The position numbers and the translations under genes were made by a program. This document shows positions 34,476-42,288 of a DNA stretch of 60,180 bases, piece by piece. Source of the stretch: an uncultured Lachnospiraceae bacterium (lineage in GTDB: Bacteria; Bacillota; Clostridia; Lachnospirales; Lachnospiraceae); assembly GCA_934343915.1 (NCBI GenBank), contig CAKRIL010000020.1:1-60180 (forward strand), given 5' to 3'. The notes under the pieces were generated by a model. That model worked only from the letters and a program-made list of their open reading frames with translations. It was not told where the DNA came from and ran no database searches. Within the stretch, counting starts at the first letter, position 1; every line of letters starts with the position of its first letter.

Positions 34476-34982
34476 CTATATTTTAGTAACTTTGCCCATT
34501 TTACTAATTACAAGTCCCGCAAGTATCCCCACAAATACTCCCGCAGCAACACCCGTCACAATAAGTATCGGAAAATAACAGAGCATTCCCGCATTATCAA
34601 ATATAAGCATTGCCACAAGCACCTGTCCGAGATTGTGTGCTGCACCCCCTGCAAGACTTATTCCTACCGTCGAAAAGTGTCTGCTCCTTTTTAACACACT
34701 CATAATAATGAGGCTGAGTGCAGCTCCCGCAAGTGAAAATACAGCCGCAGTCATATTTCCGAACAGGCTGTTCACCACGATTATCCGCACCATGCTCACA
34801 AGCACCGCACTCGGAATTCCGTATGTCATAAGCACAAAAAGTATAACGCAGTTGGCAAGTCCCAGCTTCATGCCCGGAAGCAGCCCCGGTATCACTATAA
34901 AGCTCTCTATGTAACCCATTATAATTGCCACGGCGGTGAACATACCACAGAAGGCAATCTTTTTAATATCCGTCTTTTTCAC
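34476..34982 (-). CDS. Gx transporter family protein
   Basis: A 168-residue integral membrane protein with about five segments, similar to the Gx/HepT-I family of small S-component-like transporters (GMFTAVAIIMGYIESFIVI, PGMKLGLANCVILFVLMTYG, GAAHNLGQVLVAMLIF). It overlaps the NusG-II gene by four bases. This pair is commonly found together in clostridia, often close to Rnf genes, as here. The substrate is unknown; isoprenoid or quinone-like molecules have been suggested from the older name of the family. A strong promoter pointing into mscS lies just after its stop. Confidence 0.85.
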   Translation of the reverse strand: MKKTDIKKIAFCGMFTAVAIIMGYIESFIVIPGLLPGMKLGLANCVILFVLMTYGIPSAVLVSMVRIIVVNSLFGNMTAAVFSLAGAALSLIIMSVLKRSRHFSTVGISLAGGAAHNLGQVLVAMLIFDNAGMLCYFPILIVTGVAAGVFVGILAGLVISKMGKVTKI

Positions 34983-35404
34983 TGCGCCACCCCGTCATAT
35001 TCGCTCTTTCCGCCCTTTATCGTCACCATAACCTTGTTCGGGAGACATATTATCGTCTGCCCCGACCTGCTTATCCTGCCCTGCTCCACGCAGAGCTTAT
35101 CCGGGCAGTCGGCGGACTCCATCCACACCTCACCGCCCGCGATAACCACCTTGTTATGATCGTCAATATCTATCTCTTTTCTTTTGTCACCGTTGGCATT
35201 TTTCACATCATCCTCGCCGCTTATGCTCTCGGTCAATCTCCCCGTGTAATATTCTTTCCCATCCACGGTAATCACAACCATGAGCGCATTTTTGTCCGTA
35301 TTTCTTCCCACAAAATAAATGACACACCAAAGACACAGAGCTCCCAAGAGAAGCCCTGCGCCTAAAAGTATGTCATTTACACGAATCTTTGATACTTTTT
35401 TCAT
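34979..35404 (-). CDS. NusG domain II protein
   Basis: A 141-residue protein: one N-terminal membrane segment (about 12-30), then an outer NusG-II fold (residues 40-135) with CPDKLCVEQGRISRSGQTIICLPNKV, the family signature with two Cys before the turn. It lacks the NGN and KOW parts of true NusG and so does not act on transcription. It probably sits on the outer face, together with its neighbour, the Gx transporter. The ribosome site is weak (AGAGCG). Confidence 0.85.
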   Translation of the reverse strand: MKKVSKIRVNDILLGAGLLLGALCLWCVIYFVGRNTDKNALMVVITVDGKEYYTGRLTESISGEDDVKNANGDKRKEIDIDDHNKVVIAGGEVWMESADCPDKLCVEQGRISRSGQTIICLPNKVMVTIKGGKSEYDGVAQ

Positions 35405-35521
35405 TTTTACGCTCTGTATACATAGTAGATTTCAAAACTATTCTATGTTATTTTACCACACATCCCGTCAACTTGCCATTATATTTTATTATTGGCGCTC
35501 CACCCGCCGTCGCATTCTATT

Positions 35522-35977
35522 TCACTCATTTTTTATGAGCTTTTCTTTTATCTTGGAAATTCGTATTTTCCACGACATATACCTTATTATCCAGATTACG
35601 ACAAAAATTCCAAAGAATATTCCAAAGTATGTCAATACTCCTCTGAGCGAATGTTCCATCCATTCGCATGTATATGCAACCGTCATCATTAGAATCGTTA
35701 TTATTGCAAAGTATACTCCGGTCTGCTTTAACAGGCTCCAGTCATCCATTTCCCATATAAGCGATGCCATCGAAAATCCGCCACCCAAAACCGCACTAAG
35801 TATCGTCTGAATAATCACTGCCGTCACCTCATTGCCATAACGCTCGGCAAAGCTCGGCACACACGAATAAAAAGTTCCGTCCCCTATTACTGCTGAAATA
35901 ACTATCGTTATCAGATAATTTATTACGATTCCGATAAGCGCACCTAAAATGGCTCTGATTATTATTTTTTTCTTCAT
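35522..35977 (-). CDS. DUF3021 membrane protein
   Basis: A 151-residue protein with four membrane segments (about 8-30, 50-75, 88-105 and 115-135) and a basic C-terminus. The DUF3021 family is nearly always paired with a LytTR regulator, as here, ten bases downstream of one. In streptococci such membrane partners restrain the LytTR protein. No known ligand. It probably acts as inhibitor of the regulator encoded just before it. Confidence 0.82.
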   Translation of the reverse strand: MKKKIIIRAILGALIGIVINYLITIVISAVIGDGTFYSCVPSFAERYGNEVTAVIIQTILSAVLGGGFSMASLIWEMDDWSLLKQTGVYFAIITILMMTVAYTCEWMEHSLRGVLTYFGIFFGIFVVIWIIRYMSWKIRISKIKEKLIKNE

Positions 35978-35987
35978 TCAAAACACC

Positions 35988-36434
35988 TCACAATCCCAAT
36001 ATTTTCTTGATTTTAGAGACATATCTTCTTGAAACATAGCTTACTTCCCCGTCCGACATTTCCATGCAGATAGTCCCGATAAAACTCAAATCAATACTCT
36101 TGACCTTTTTCAAATTTACGATTTCCGAGTTGGAAATTCTCACAAATATACTGCCATCCAAGCGCTCCTCCAACTCATACAAGCGAAGCCTGACCTGATA
36201 CAGCCCCTTCTCCGTTCTTACAAATACCTTTCCTCCCTCCGCATAAGCCCTTATAAACTCACCCTGTTCCAGTATCTCCACCTTGTCATCCTTCACACCC
36301 GAAATTACCGTCGGCTCTTCGTTCAGCTTTCCTATGTAATCAACAATTTTATTAACCTCTTCACTCATCCTCGGAGTGATAATCAATGCCTCAGGCTCCT
36401 CAACTGATGTGTCAATCTTGATATTCAGCTTCAT
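35988..36434 (-). CDS. LytTR family transcriptional regulator
   Basis: A 148-residue protein without a receiver domain. The C-terminal LytTR DNA-binding fold spans about 50-145 (GEFIRAYAEGGKVFVRTEKG, RISNSEIVNLKKVKSIDL and SRRYVSKIKKILGL). The short N-terminal part (IDTSVEEPEALIITPRMSEE) is characteristic of the LytTR/DUF3021 pairs. Autoregulation is likely: an inverted repeat AACG-N8-CGTT lies 59 bases upstream (36493-36508). The start has GGAGGTAATG-type spacing. Confidence 0.9.
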   Translation of the reverse strand: MKLNIKIDTSVEEPEALIITPRMSEEVNKIVDYIGKLNEEPTVISGVKDDKVEILEQGEFIRAYAEGGKVFVRTEKGLYQVRLRLYELEERLDGSIFVRISNSEIVNLKKVKSIDLSFIGTICMEMSDGEVSYVSRRYVSKIKKILGL

Positions 36435-36492
36435 ACATTACCTCCTTTCTGACTTTCATTATATATTAGCAAAAATTATTATCTACTATTTC

Positions 36493-36508
36493 AACGTAAA
36501 TGGTCGTT
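36493..36508. promoter_or_regulatory. Candidate operator of the LytTR regulator
   Basis: AACG-N8-CGTT in an AT-rich stretch upstream of the LytTR gene and downstream of the terminator at 36532-36561. The nature of the site is inferred from position; LytTR sites are more often direct repeats. Confidence 0.35.
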
Positions 36509-36531
36509 TTTGACAAACAGACGGCAAAAAA

Positions 36532-36561
36532 AGAGCCGTAATGCCCACGCATCATGGCTCT
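36532..36561. terminator. Terminator at the left side of the hairpin-rich element
   Basis: Hairpin with arms AGAGCC and GGCTCT plus an inner ATGC/GCAT helix. Seven T follow on the minus strand and six T on the plus strand, so it can act both ways. Its sequence is about three quarters identical to the rnf terminator at 36916-36949. Confidence 0.7.
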
Positions 36562-36626
36562 GATGCATTTTTTAATTTCTTCGCTTGTTTTTACAAGCAT
36601 TGCTTACTTTTTACTGTATTTAAAAC

Positions 36627-36809
36627 CTACGCTGTGTATAACTGATTATATTTATACATATCACGATTTTTGGGAGAAGCGTAGTTGTTCTTATGGCTCT
36701 GTTTAAAGTACAGCCACAGCCGGCATGAATGCCGGCTGAGTTGCAAACAGCCATGGATGGCTGATTTTGCAACGATGGCGGAAGCATGAGTAAAATTATT
36801 CAGAGACAT
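36627..36809 (-). CDS. Possible 60-residue protein inside the inverted-repeat element
   Basis: Not recognised. The frame starts at an ATG with GAGGT seven bases upstream and codes for a basic, His/Ser/Cys-rich peptide (SRHSCRLWLYFKQSHKNNYA in the middle). It runs across all the internal hairpins and the left inverted arm, so the sequence is constrained by pairing and may not be read as protein. A terminator follows at 36532-36561. Either a small gene or a chance frame in a structured repeat. Confidence 0.3.
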   Translation of the reverse strand: MSLNNFTHASAIVAKSAIHGCLQLSRHSCRLWLYFKQSHKNNYASPKNRDMYKYNQLYTA

Positions 36810-36867
36810 TAGAACACCTCGCTTCGTACAACGGAGCTGATATGTATAAATATAATCCGTTATACAC
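36634..36867. repeat. Hairpin-rich element with 30-bp terminal inverted repeats
   Basis: Left arm 36634-36663 and right arm 36838-36867 are inverted copies matching at 29 of 30 positions. Inside lie three hairpins: 36694-36716 (TGGC..TGT with ACAGCCA), 36717-36738 (ten-pair CAGCCGGCAT palindrome) and 36740-36773 (GTTGCAAA..TTTGCAAC around CAGCCAT/ATGGCTG). A further GAAGCG/CGCTTC pair lies inside the arms. No target duplication or transposase is seen. It could be a miniature transposable element or a structured RNA. Confidence 0.75.
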
Positions 36868-36915
36868 TCAAATTATAAATTCTTCAGCATAATATTTTTC
36901 TTGTTATAAAAAAAC

Positions 36916-36949
36916 TCAGAGCCGCAATGCATACACATTACAGCTCTGA
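36916..36949 (-). terminator. Terminator of the rnf operon
   Basis: Stem TCAGAGC with GCTCTGA and an inner AATG/CATT helix, followed on the minus strand by GAG and seven T. It begins 22 bases after the rnfB stop. Confidence 0.85.
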
Positions 36950-36970
36950 TACCATTGGATGCAGTCCCCC

Positions 36971-37771
36971 TTACCCCTGCACCAGCTTTATAACCTTCTT
37001 CGGGCACTTCATGGCACACTTGCCGCAGCCCTTGCATTTCTCGTAATCAATAACAGGAATATTCCCGTTCATCGCGATTGCACCGAAAGGACACTCCTTC
37101 GTGCAGAGCGTACAGCCGATACAGCCCGCCGAGCAGGCATCCATGACAGGCTTACCCTTCTCAGGCGAGTTACATGCGAGAGCAACCGTTCTCTTACGCA
37201 CCGGGCGAAGCGCCATGAGCTGCTTAGGACATGTGACGACACAGCTTCCGCAGCCTACACACTTGGCTTCGTCCACAACAGGAAGTCCGTTCACTATCGT
37301 GATTGCATTATAAGGACATGCCTTTTTACAGCTTCCGTAGCCAAGACATCCGTAGGAGCAGGCCTTAGGACCTCCGCCCTGCATCTGAGCCGCAATCCTG
37401 CAATCCTCAATTCCCGTGTACACATAGTTGGTCTTAGCCTTATCGCAGTCGCCCGAGCACTTCACATAGGCAACCTTCTTCTCGGCAGCCTCCGCCTCGA
37501 CACCCATAATTGATGAAATCACATCAAGATTACCGGCACTGCAGCTTGCACATAGATTAATCGGTGCGCCGCTCTCGACAATAGCCTTTGCGTAAGCATC
37601 ACAGCCGGCATAGCCACAGCCTCCGCAGTTATTCCCGGGCAGCTGCTCGCGCACAAGAGTCTCTCTCTCGTCCACCTTGACCTCGAACTTCGCACCCGAT
37701 ACTCCGAGGAAAATACCGATAATAATTCCCAATATACCTACGACAGCCGCCGCAATCAATACTCCGTTCAT
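36971..37771 (-). CDS. rnfB: Rnf complex iron-sulfur subunit B
   Basis: A 266-residue peripheral subunit that takes electrons from reduced ferredoxin into the Rnf complex. An N-terminal membrane anchor (about 3-24) is followed by the NCGGCGYAGCDAYAKAI cluster-binding motif (about 48-64), then several ferredoxin-type motifs: CLGYGSCKKACP, CVGCGSCVVTCP, CIGCTLCTKECP and CKGCGKCAMKCP. It is last in the operon, as usual in clostridia, 12 bases after rnfA, and is followed by a strong terminator. Confidence 0.97.
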   Translation of the reverse strand: MNGVLIAAAVVGILGIIIGIFLGVSGAKFEVKVDERETLVREQLPGNNCGGCGYAGCDAYAKAIVESGAPINLCASCSAGNLDVISSIMGVEAEAAEKKVAYVKCSGDCDKAKTNYVYTGIEDCRIAAQMQGGGPKACSYGCLGYGSCKKACPYNAITIVNGLPVVDEAKCVGCGSCVVTCPKQLMALRPVRKRTVALACNSPEKGKPVMDACSAGCIGCTLCTKECPFGAIAMNGNIPVIDYEKCKGCGKCAMKCPKKVIKLVQG

Positions 37772-37783
37772 TGCCGCACCTCC

Positions 37784-38359
37784 CTAGATAATACCGGAAA
37801 AGCCCATGAAAGCGATAGCCATAAGTCCCGCTGTTACAAGGACGATAGGCGTACCCTTAAAGCTCTCCGGAATGTCGTTGTATTCAATTCGCTCTCTCAC
37901 ACCTGCAAGTATTACGATGGAGATTGTGAAGCCCACGGCAGTTGCGAATCCGTTCACAACCGATGGCAATATGCCGTAATCCTTCTGCACATTGGTAAGT
38001 GCAACTCCAAGCACCGCACAGTTGGTTGTGATGAGAGGGAGATACACTCCGAGTGACTTATATAACGACGGACTGGTCTTTTTAAGGAACATCTCAACGA
38101 ACTGTACAAGTGCCGCAATCACAAGAATGAACACTATCGTCTTCAAATACTCGATATGCAGACCTGCCAGCAGATAATTGTAAATTACACTTGTAAGCAG
38201 CGAGGATATTGTAATTACGAATATTACGGCACCGCCCATACCTGCCGCTGTATCCGTCCTTTTTGAAACACCGAGGAACGGACATATACCAAGAAACTGG
38301 CTGAGCACGACATTATTTACAAGTGCTGAGCCTATCGCAATAAGAATTAACTCCTTCAT
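37784..38359 (-). CDS. rnfA: Rnf complex membrane subunit A
   Basis: A 191-residue integral membrane subunit with six segments. FLGICPFLGVSKR and TTNCAVLGVALTN contain the conserved Cys that ligates an iron-sulfur centre in the membrane together with RnfE. Its ATG overlaps the rnfE stop by one base (TGATG) and has GGAGGAAGG before it. It is homologous to RnfE and to NqrD/E subunits of the sodium-pumping quinone reductase. Confidence 0.97.
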   Translation of the reverse strand: MKELILIAIGSALVNNVVLSQFLGICPFLGVSKRTDTAAGMGGAVIFVITISSLLTSVIYNYLLAGLHIEYLKTIVFILVIAALVQFVEMFLKKTSPSLYKSLGVYLPLITTNCAVLGVALTNVQKDYGILPSVVNGFATAVGFTISIVILAGVRERIEYNDIPESFKGTPIVLVTAGLMAIAFMGFSGII

Positions 38360-39099
38360 CAGCCTTCCTCCTTCTTAACCGTATTCACTTCTTTTGAAGC
38401 AGCCTCATTCTGACTCTCCGCAAAGATTCTTCCACCGCACATCATGTTCGTACAGGAAGCGCAGCCACCATCCTTGCAGATTTCGATATCTGAGTATTCC
38501 TTCTTCTTTTTGTTCTTGAACTTGTTCTGAATTGCAACAAGTGCCGCAAGAACGAAGAACGCTCCCGGAGGAAGTATGAATATAATCATAGGCTCATAGG
38601 ATGCCGGCATAATATGAAGTCCGAATACCGTACCTGCACCGATAAGCTCTCTGAATGCGCCGAGCACGGTAAGTCCCACCGTGAATCCAAGCCCCATTCC
38701 CAGTCCGTCAAACATACTAGGAAGCACCGGATTCTTGGATGCATATGCTTCCGCACGTCCGAGAATAATACAGTTTACAACAATGAGCGGAATATAGATT
38801 CCGAGAGCATCATAAAGTGAAGGCGGGCAGTATGCCTGCATGAGGAAATCAACCACTGTAACGAAGGTCGCTACGATAACGATAAATGCCGGCATTCTCA
38901 CTCTTCCCGGAATTACCTTTCGCAGCATTGAAATCATAATATTGGACAATGTAAGAACCACTGTCGACGCAAGTCCCATGCCGACACCGTTAATCGCAGC
39001 TGTCGTTACGGCAAGTGTAGGACACATACCGAGCATGAGCACGAATGTAGGATTCTCCTTTACAATGCCGTTGTAAAGACGTTCAACACACTTATTCAT
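38359..39099 (-). CDS. rnfE: Rnf complex membrane subunit E
   Basis: A 246-residue integral membrane subunit, partner of RnfA, with six segments and conserved Cys in LGMCPTLAVTT and VVNCIILGRAEAY. A C-terminal extension carries CKDGGCASCTNMMCGG, a Cys-rich tail that is longer than in E. coli RnfE and could bind an additional metal centre. It overlaps the end of rnfG by eight bases. Confidence 0.96.
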   Translation of the reverse strand: MNKCVERLYNGIVKENPTFVLMLGMCPTLAVTTAAINGVGMGLASTVVLTLSNIMISMLRKVIPGRVRMPAFIVIVATFVTVVDFLMQAYCPPSLYDALGIYIPLIVVNCIILGRAEAYASKNPVLPSMFDGLGMGLGFTVGLTVLGAFRELIGAGTVFGLHIMPASYEPMIIFILPPGAFFVLAALVAIQNKFKNKKKKEYSDIEICKDGGCASCTNMMCGGRIFAESQNEAASKEVNTVKKEEG

Positions 39100-39769
39100 T
39101 TACGATGGCACCTCCTTTTTTCATCATAGCCCTGTATGCCGCAAGAGCCGCATTCACACCGTTAGTCATGGACTTGGTTGTATATGTCGCGGATGAGATT
39201 GCATCAATCTCATTATCCGCCTGTTTACCTGTCTTAGTGTAGGTGAATGCGTCCGTCGCAACACCCGTGAACTGTCCGAGGAAGCTGTCATTCTGTGCAT
39301 TCATTCCAAGTCCCGGTGTCTCACTGATTGAAAGAATCTCAACACCTGCGACCGTTCCGTCAGCAAGTATTCCTACCGACATCTGTATGCTTCCGCCATA
39401 TGCCTCCGAATTGGTAATCGTCACAACATAACCTGCCACACTGTCACCATCATAAGCCGTCACAAGAGCGTCCAGCGTGTTGGCTGTGTTGGCTCCGAGC
39501 TCCCTTCCAAAGTCATCAGTGAGCTGTGCAAGCTCATCCGCACTCCACTCATTGAAGCTCATTGCCGATACTATGCTCTCAGCAGCACCCTCCGCATCAG
39601 ACACCTGTTCATAATATTTCTGAAAAACCGCCTTATAAGCCTTCTCCGTCTTAGCCTTCGCCTGTGCCTCGATAGGCGACTTGGTAATCTTATAGACACC
39701 TCCCAGGAGCAGTCCCGCAATTAATGTTATCGCGAAGAGGATAAGCGTATCCTTAACAATTCTTTTCAT
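39092..39769 (-). CDS. rnfG: Rnf complex FMN-binding subunit G
   Basis: A 225-residue subunit with an N-terminal membrane anchor (about 8-28) and an outer FMN-binding domain. The flavin attachment site is DAISSATYTTKS (about 193-204), in which the Thr carries covalent FMN once the flavin transferase ApbE has acted. ApbE is not encoded in this window. The ATG directly follows the rnfD stop. Confidence 0.96.
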   Translation of the reverse strand: MKRIVKDTLILFAITLIAGLLLGGVYKITKSPIEAQAKAKTEKAYKAVFQKYYEQVSDAEGAAESIVSAMSFNEWSADELAQLTDDFGRELGANTANTLDALVTAYDGDSVAGYVVTITNSEAYGGSIQMSVGILADGTVAGVEILSISETPGLGMNAQNDSFLGQFTGVATDAFTYTKTGKQADNEIDAISSATYTTKSMTNGVNAALAAYRAMMKKGGAIVNE

Positions 39770-40708
39770 CTACTTACCCTCCTTCTTTGCTTTTTTCTTA
39801 ACAACGCCGAAGGCGGTAGGAGCAGTAAGCTTCTCTATAACAGGAACCAGCAGGTTCGAGAAGATGATTGCGTAGGACACGCCCTCCGCCGAATTGCCCT
39901 GATAACGGAATATTCCCGTGAGAATACCGAGAATAATACCGAACACAATCTTTCCGTTCTTTGTGACAGGACTTGTCACATAATCGGTAGCCATAAAGAA
40001 TGCACCAAGCATAAGTCCGCCGCCGCAAAGCTCTGCCGCAAGATATGTAAGGTCGAAGCCTCTTCCTCCGAAGAGAAGTGTATATACAGCAAAGGTTGCG
40101 ATGTACGCAAGAGGTATTCTTATGGAAATTACTTTTTTTATAAGAAGATACACGGCACCGATAAGTATTGCAATAACCGATGTCTCTCCGATTGTACCGC
40201 CGATTGTACCAACGAACATGGAGAGTACATTGACCTCGCCGCCCGCCTTTAAAACTGCAAGAGGTGTTGCGGATGAAACTCCGTCATACACAAAGTTAGT
40301 CATATGTCCTGCAAACGATATGAGCAGGAAGCACCTTGCGGCAAGAGCCGGATTCATAAAGTTCTGTCCAAGTCCGCCAAAAAGCTGCTTGACAACTATT
40401 ATACCGAAAAGGCAGCCCAATATAACCAGTCCGACAGGCATTGTCGAAGGCATATTAAGTGCAATCAGAAGTCCCGTCACAACGGCACTCAGATCAGTTA
40501 TGGATATAGGCTTTTTCATGAGGAACTCATAGACAGCCTCCGCGCCCACACAGGACAGAACCGACACTGCAACTATAAGTGCCGCTCTCCATCCGAAATT
40601 ATATATACCGAAAATCGTCGCCGGAAGAAGTGCTATAATCACATCAAGCATTATCGTCCGGGTTGTTGTCTTATCACTCACATGTGGTGATGATGATACA
40701 TAAGCCAT
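39770..40708 (-). CDS. rnfD: Rnf complex membrane subunit D
   Basis: A 312-residue integral membrane subunit with about nine segments. VSSATPLAVLK (around residue 128) holds the conserved Thr for covalent FMN, and the C-terminal GNSAEGVSYAIIFSNLLVPV is also typical. Together with RnfG it forms the electron path across the membrane that is coupled to sodium or proton export. It starts 14 bases after rnfC with GGAGG. Confidence 0.96.
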   Translation of the reverse strand: MAYVSSSPHVSDKTTTRTIMLDVIIALLPATIFGIYNFGWRAALIVAVSVLSCVGAEAVYEFLMKKPISITDLSAVVTGLLIALNMPSTMPVGLVILGCLFGIIVVKQLFGGLGQNFMNPALAARCFLLISFAGHMTNFVYDGVSSATPLAVLKAGGEVNVLSMFVGTIGGTIGETSVIAILIGAVYLLIKKVISIRIPLAYIATFAVYTLLFGGRGFDLTYLAAELCGGGLMLGAFFMATDYVTSPVTKNGKIVFGIILGILTGIFRYQGNSAEGVSYAIIFSNLLVPVIEKLTAPTAFGVVKKKAKKEGK

Positions 40709-40722
40709 ACTGCTTCTTCCTC

Positions 40723-42045
40723 CTATTTCTTTCTTCTTTCTGCCATTACCATTTTTCTCATTGCCTTAATTGACTGCGTGAGCTGCCTCTCGGCAGGACA
40801 GATATATGAACAGCAGCCGCACTCAACACATTCCATACCGTAATTGGCAACAAAGGCATCCATGGCTCCTCTTCTTGCAAGTGTGGAGAGCTTAGCCGGA
40901 AGAAGATTCTCAGGGCATACCTCTCCGCAGCGTCCGCATCTGATACACGGGCTCTCAACCTTATCCTTAACCGTATCATGCGTAAACGCAAGCAAGGAGG
41001 ACGTGTTCTTGGTAACCGGCACGTTAAGGCTGTACATTGCGAAGCCCATCATAGGACCTCCCGAAATAATCTTCTCAGGTTCACTTATAAAGCCTCCCAC
41101 TGCCTCAACAAGCTCCGTGTAAGGAGTTCCGACATAGACAAAGAAGTTGCGCGGATTCTTCACTGCATCTCCCGTAACCGTGACGATTCGCCTTGTAAGC
41201 GGCTTCTTTTCCATTACAGCATTATAAATTGACACTATTGTATCTACATTATGTACAATACAGCCTGCATCCGCAGGAAGCATGGAGGAATTAATCTTTC
41301 TCTTGGTCACAGCATATATAAGGCAGCGCTCACCGCCCTGAGGATACTTCGTCTTAAGGGCATCAACGACTATTCTATCCTCTCCCTGTGTCCGCTCTCT
41401 CAAAAGCTTGATTGCATCAGGCTTATTGTCCTCTATCGCAATATGTCCCGTCGCCTTAGGGAAGATTCTAAGTACAATCTTAAGACCATTTATAAGCTTA
41501 TCTGTCTCCTCAAGCATTCTTCGATAGTCGGATGTAAGATACGGCTCACACTCCGCTCCGTTGACAATAATTGTGTCAATATCCCCTTCATTTTTAGGGG
41601 TAAGCTTGACGTGCGTAGGGAAACCGGCACCGCCCATTCCGACAACTCCTGCTTCCTTTACAAGGGCTCTTATCTCGGAAGCCTCGAGTTCATCTATGCT
41701 CTTAGTCTGCGGCTCTGTCTCCACCGCCTCATACAGACCATCATTCTCTACAATAATGGCATTCACCTTCATTCCGGTCGCCGTAAGTCTCGGCTCAATC
41801 CCCTTGACTGTTCCCGATACCGAAGAATGGATATTGGCTGATATAAAAGCCTGACCCTCCGCAATCTTCTGACCCATCAGAACCCTGTCGCCCTTGGCAA
41901 CCAACGGCACCGCCGGAGCACCTATATGCTGCGACAGCATGAATACCAGCTCTTTTCCGGGCTTTAGTTCCTGAATTGGTGTATCCTTAGACATTGCTTT
42001 GCCGTCAAAAGGATGAACGCCGCCTTTAAACGTCAACACCGACAT
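40723..42045 (-). CDS. rnfC: Rnf complex NADH-binding subunit C
   Basis: A 440-residue peripheral subunit, the NAD-reducing end of the complex. The Rossmann-like part has VGMGGAGFPTHVKL (FMN/NADH site), followed by a beta-grasp part and two 4Fe-4S motifs at the C-terminus: CIRCGRCGEVCPENLLP and CVECGCCSYICPAERQ. It is first in the rnfCDGEAB operon. Upstream is a 243-base gap with a TATAAT-type -10 but no clear -35. The ribosome site is AAGGAGG. Confidence 0.97.
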   Translation of the reverse strand: MSVLTFKGGVHPFDGKAMSKDTPIQELKPGKELVFMLSQHIGAPAVPLVAKGDRVLMGQKIAEGQAFISANIHSSVSGTVKGIEPRLTATGMKVNAIIVENDGLYEAVETEPQTKSIDELEASEIRALVKEAGVVGMGGAGFPTHVKLTPKNEGDIDTIIVNGAECEPYLTSDYRRMLEETDKLINGLKIVLRIFPKATGHIAIEDNKPDAIKLLRERTQGEDRIVVDALKTKYPQGGERCLIYAVTKRKINSSMLPADAGCIVHNVDTIVSIYNAVMEKKPLTRRIVTVTGDAVKNPRNFFVYVGTPYTELVEAVGGFISEPEKIISGGPMMGFAMYSLNVPVTKNTSSLLAFTHDTVKDKVESPCIRCGRCGEVCPENLLPAKLSTLARRGAMDAFVANYGMECVECGCCSYICPAERQLTQSIKAMRKMVMAERRKK

Positions 42046-42228
42046 ACATATTCTTCCTCCTTAACACATGATTTGTATTACATTATATATCACTTGCACC
42101 TCAAAATATAGTCTAAAACTTAACAAAATACTTTATTTAATTAACTTTGGAAATAATCCACAAAATAATTTTATATTTTTGTGCTTTTTTACAGTATGTA
42201 TTTTTGATATAATAATTCTGTCAATAAG

Positions 42229-42249
42229 CTGCCGGAAAATTGCCGGCAG
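42229..42249 (+). promoter_or_regulatory. Hairpin in the leader of the RNase H-like gene
   Basis: CTGCCGG and CCGGCAG around a seven-base loop, 39 bases before the ATG and just after a TGATATAAT promoter element. No T-run follows. The rest of the 243-base rnfC/RNase H gap is AT-rich, with nothing else recognised. Confidence 0.4.
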
Positions 42250-42288
42250 ACTAAGCTGTTATTCAGACTGCTATACCGGGAGGCTGCC

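Noticed and set aside
41251..41841. A 196-codon plus-strand frame opposite rnfC
   Set aside because: Antisense to rnfC with no motif and no ribosome site.
42046..42200. Rex-type or other redox operator upstream of rnfC
   Set aside because: Only a TTGTTAA half-site is visible; the second half is missing. A clear -35 for the TATAAT near the gene was also not found.
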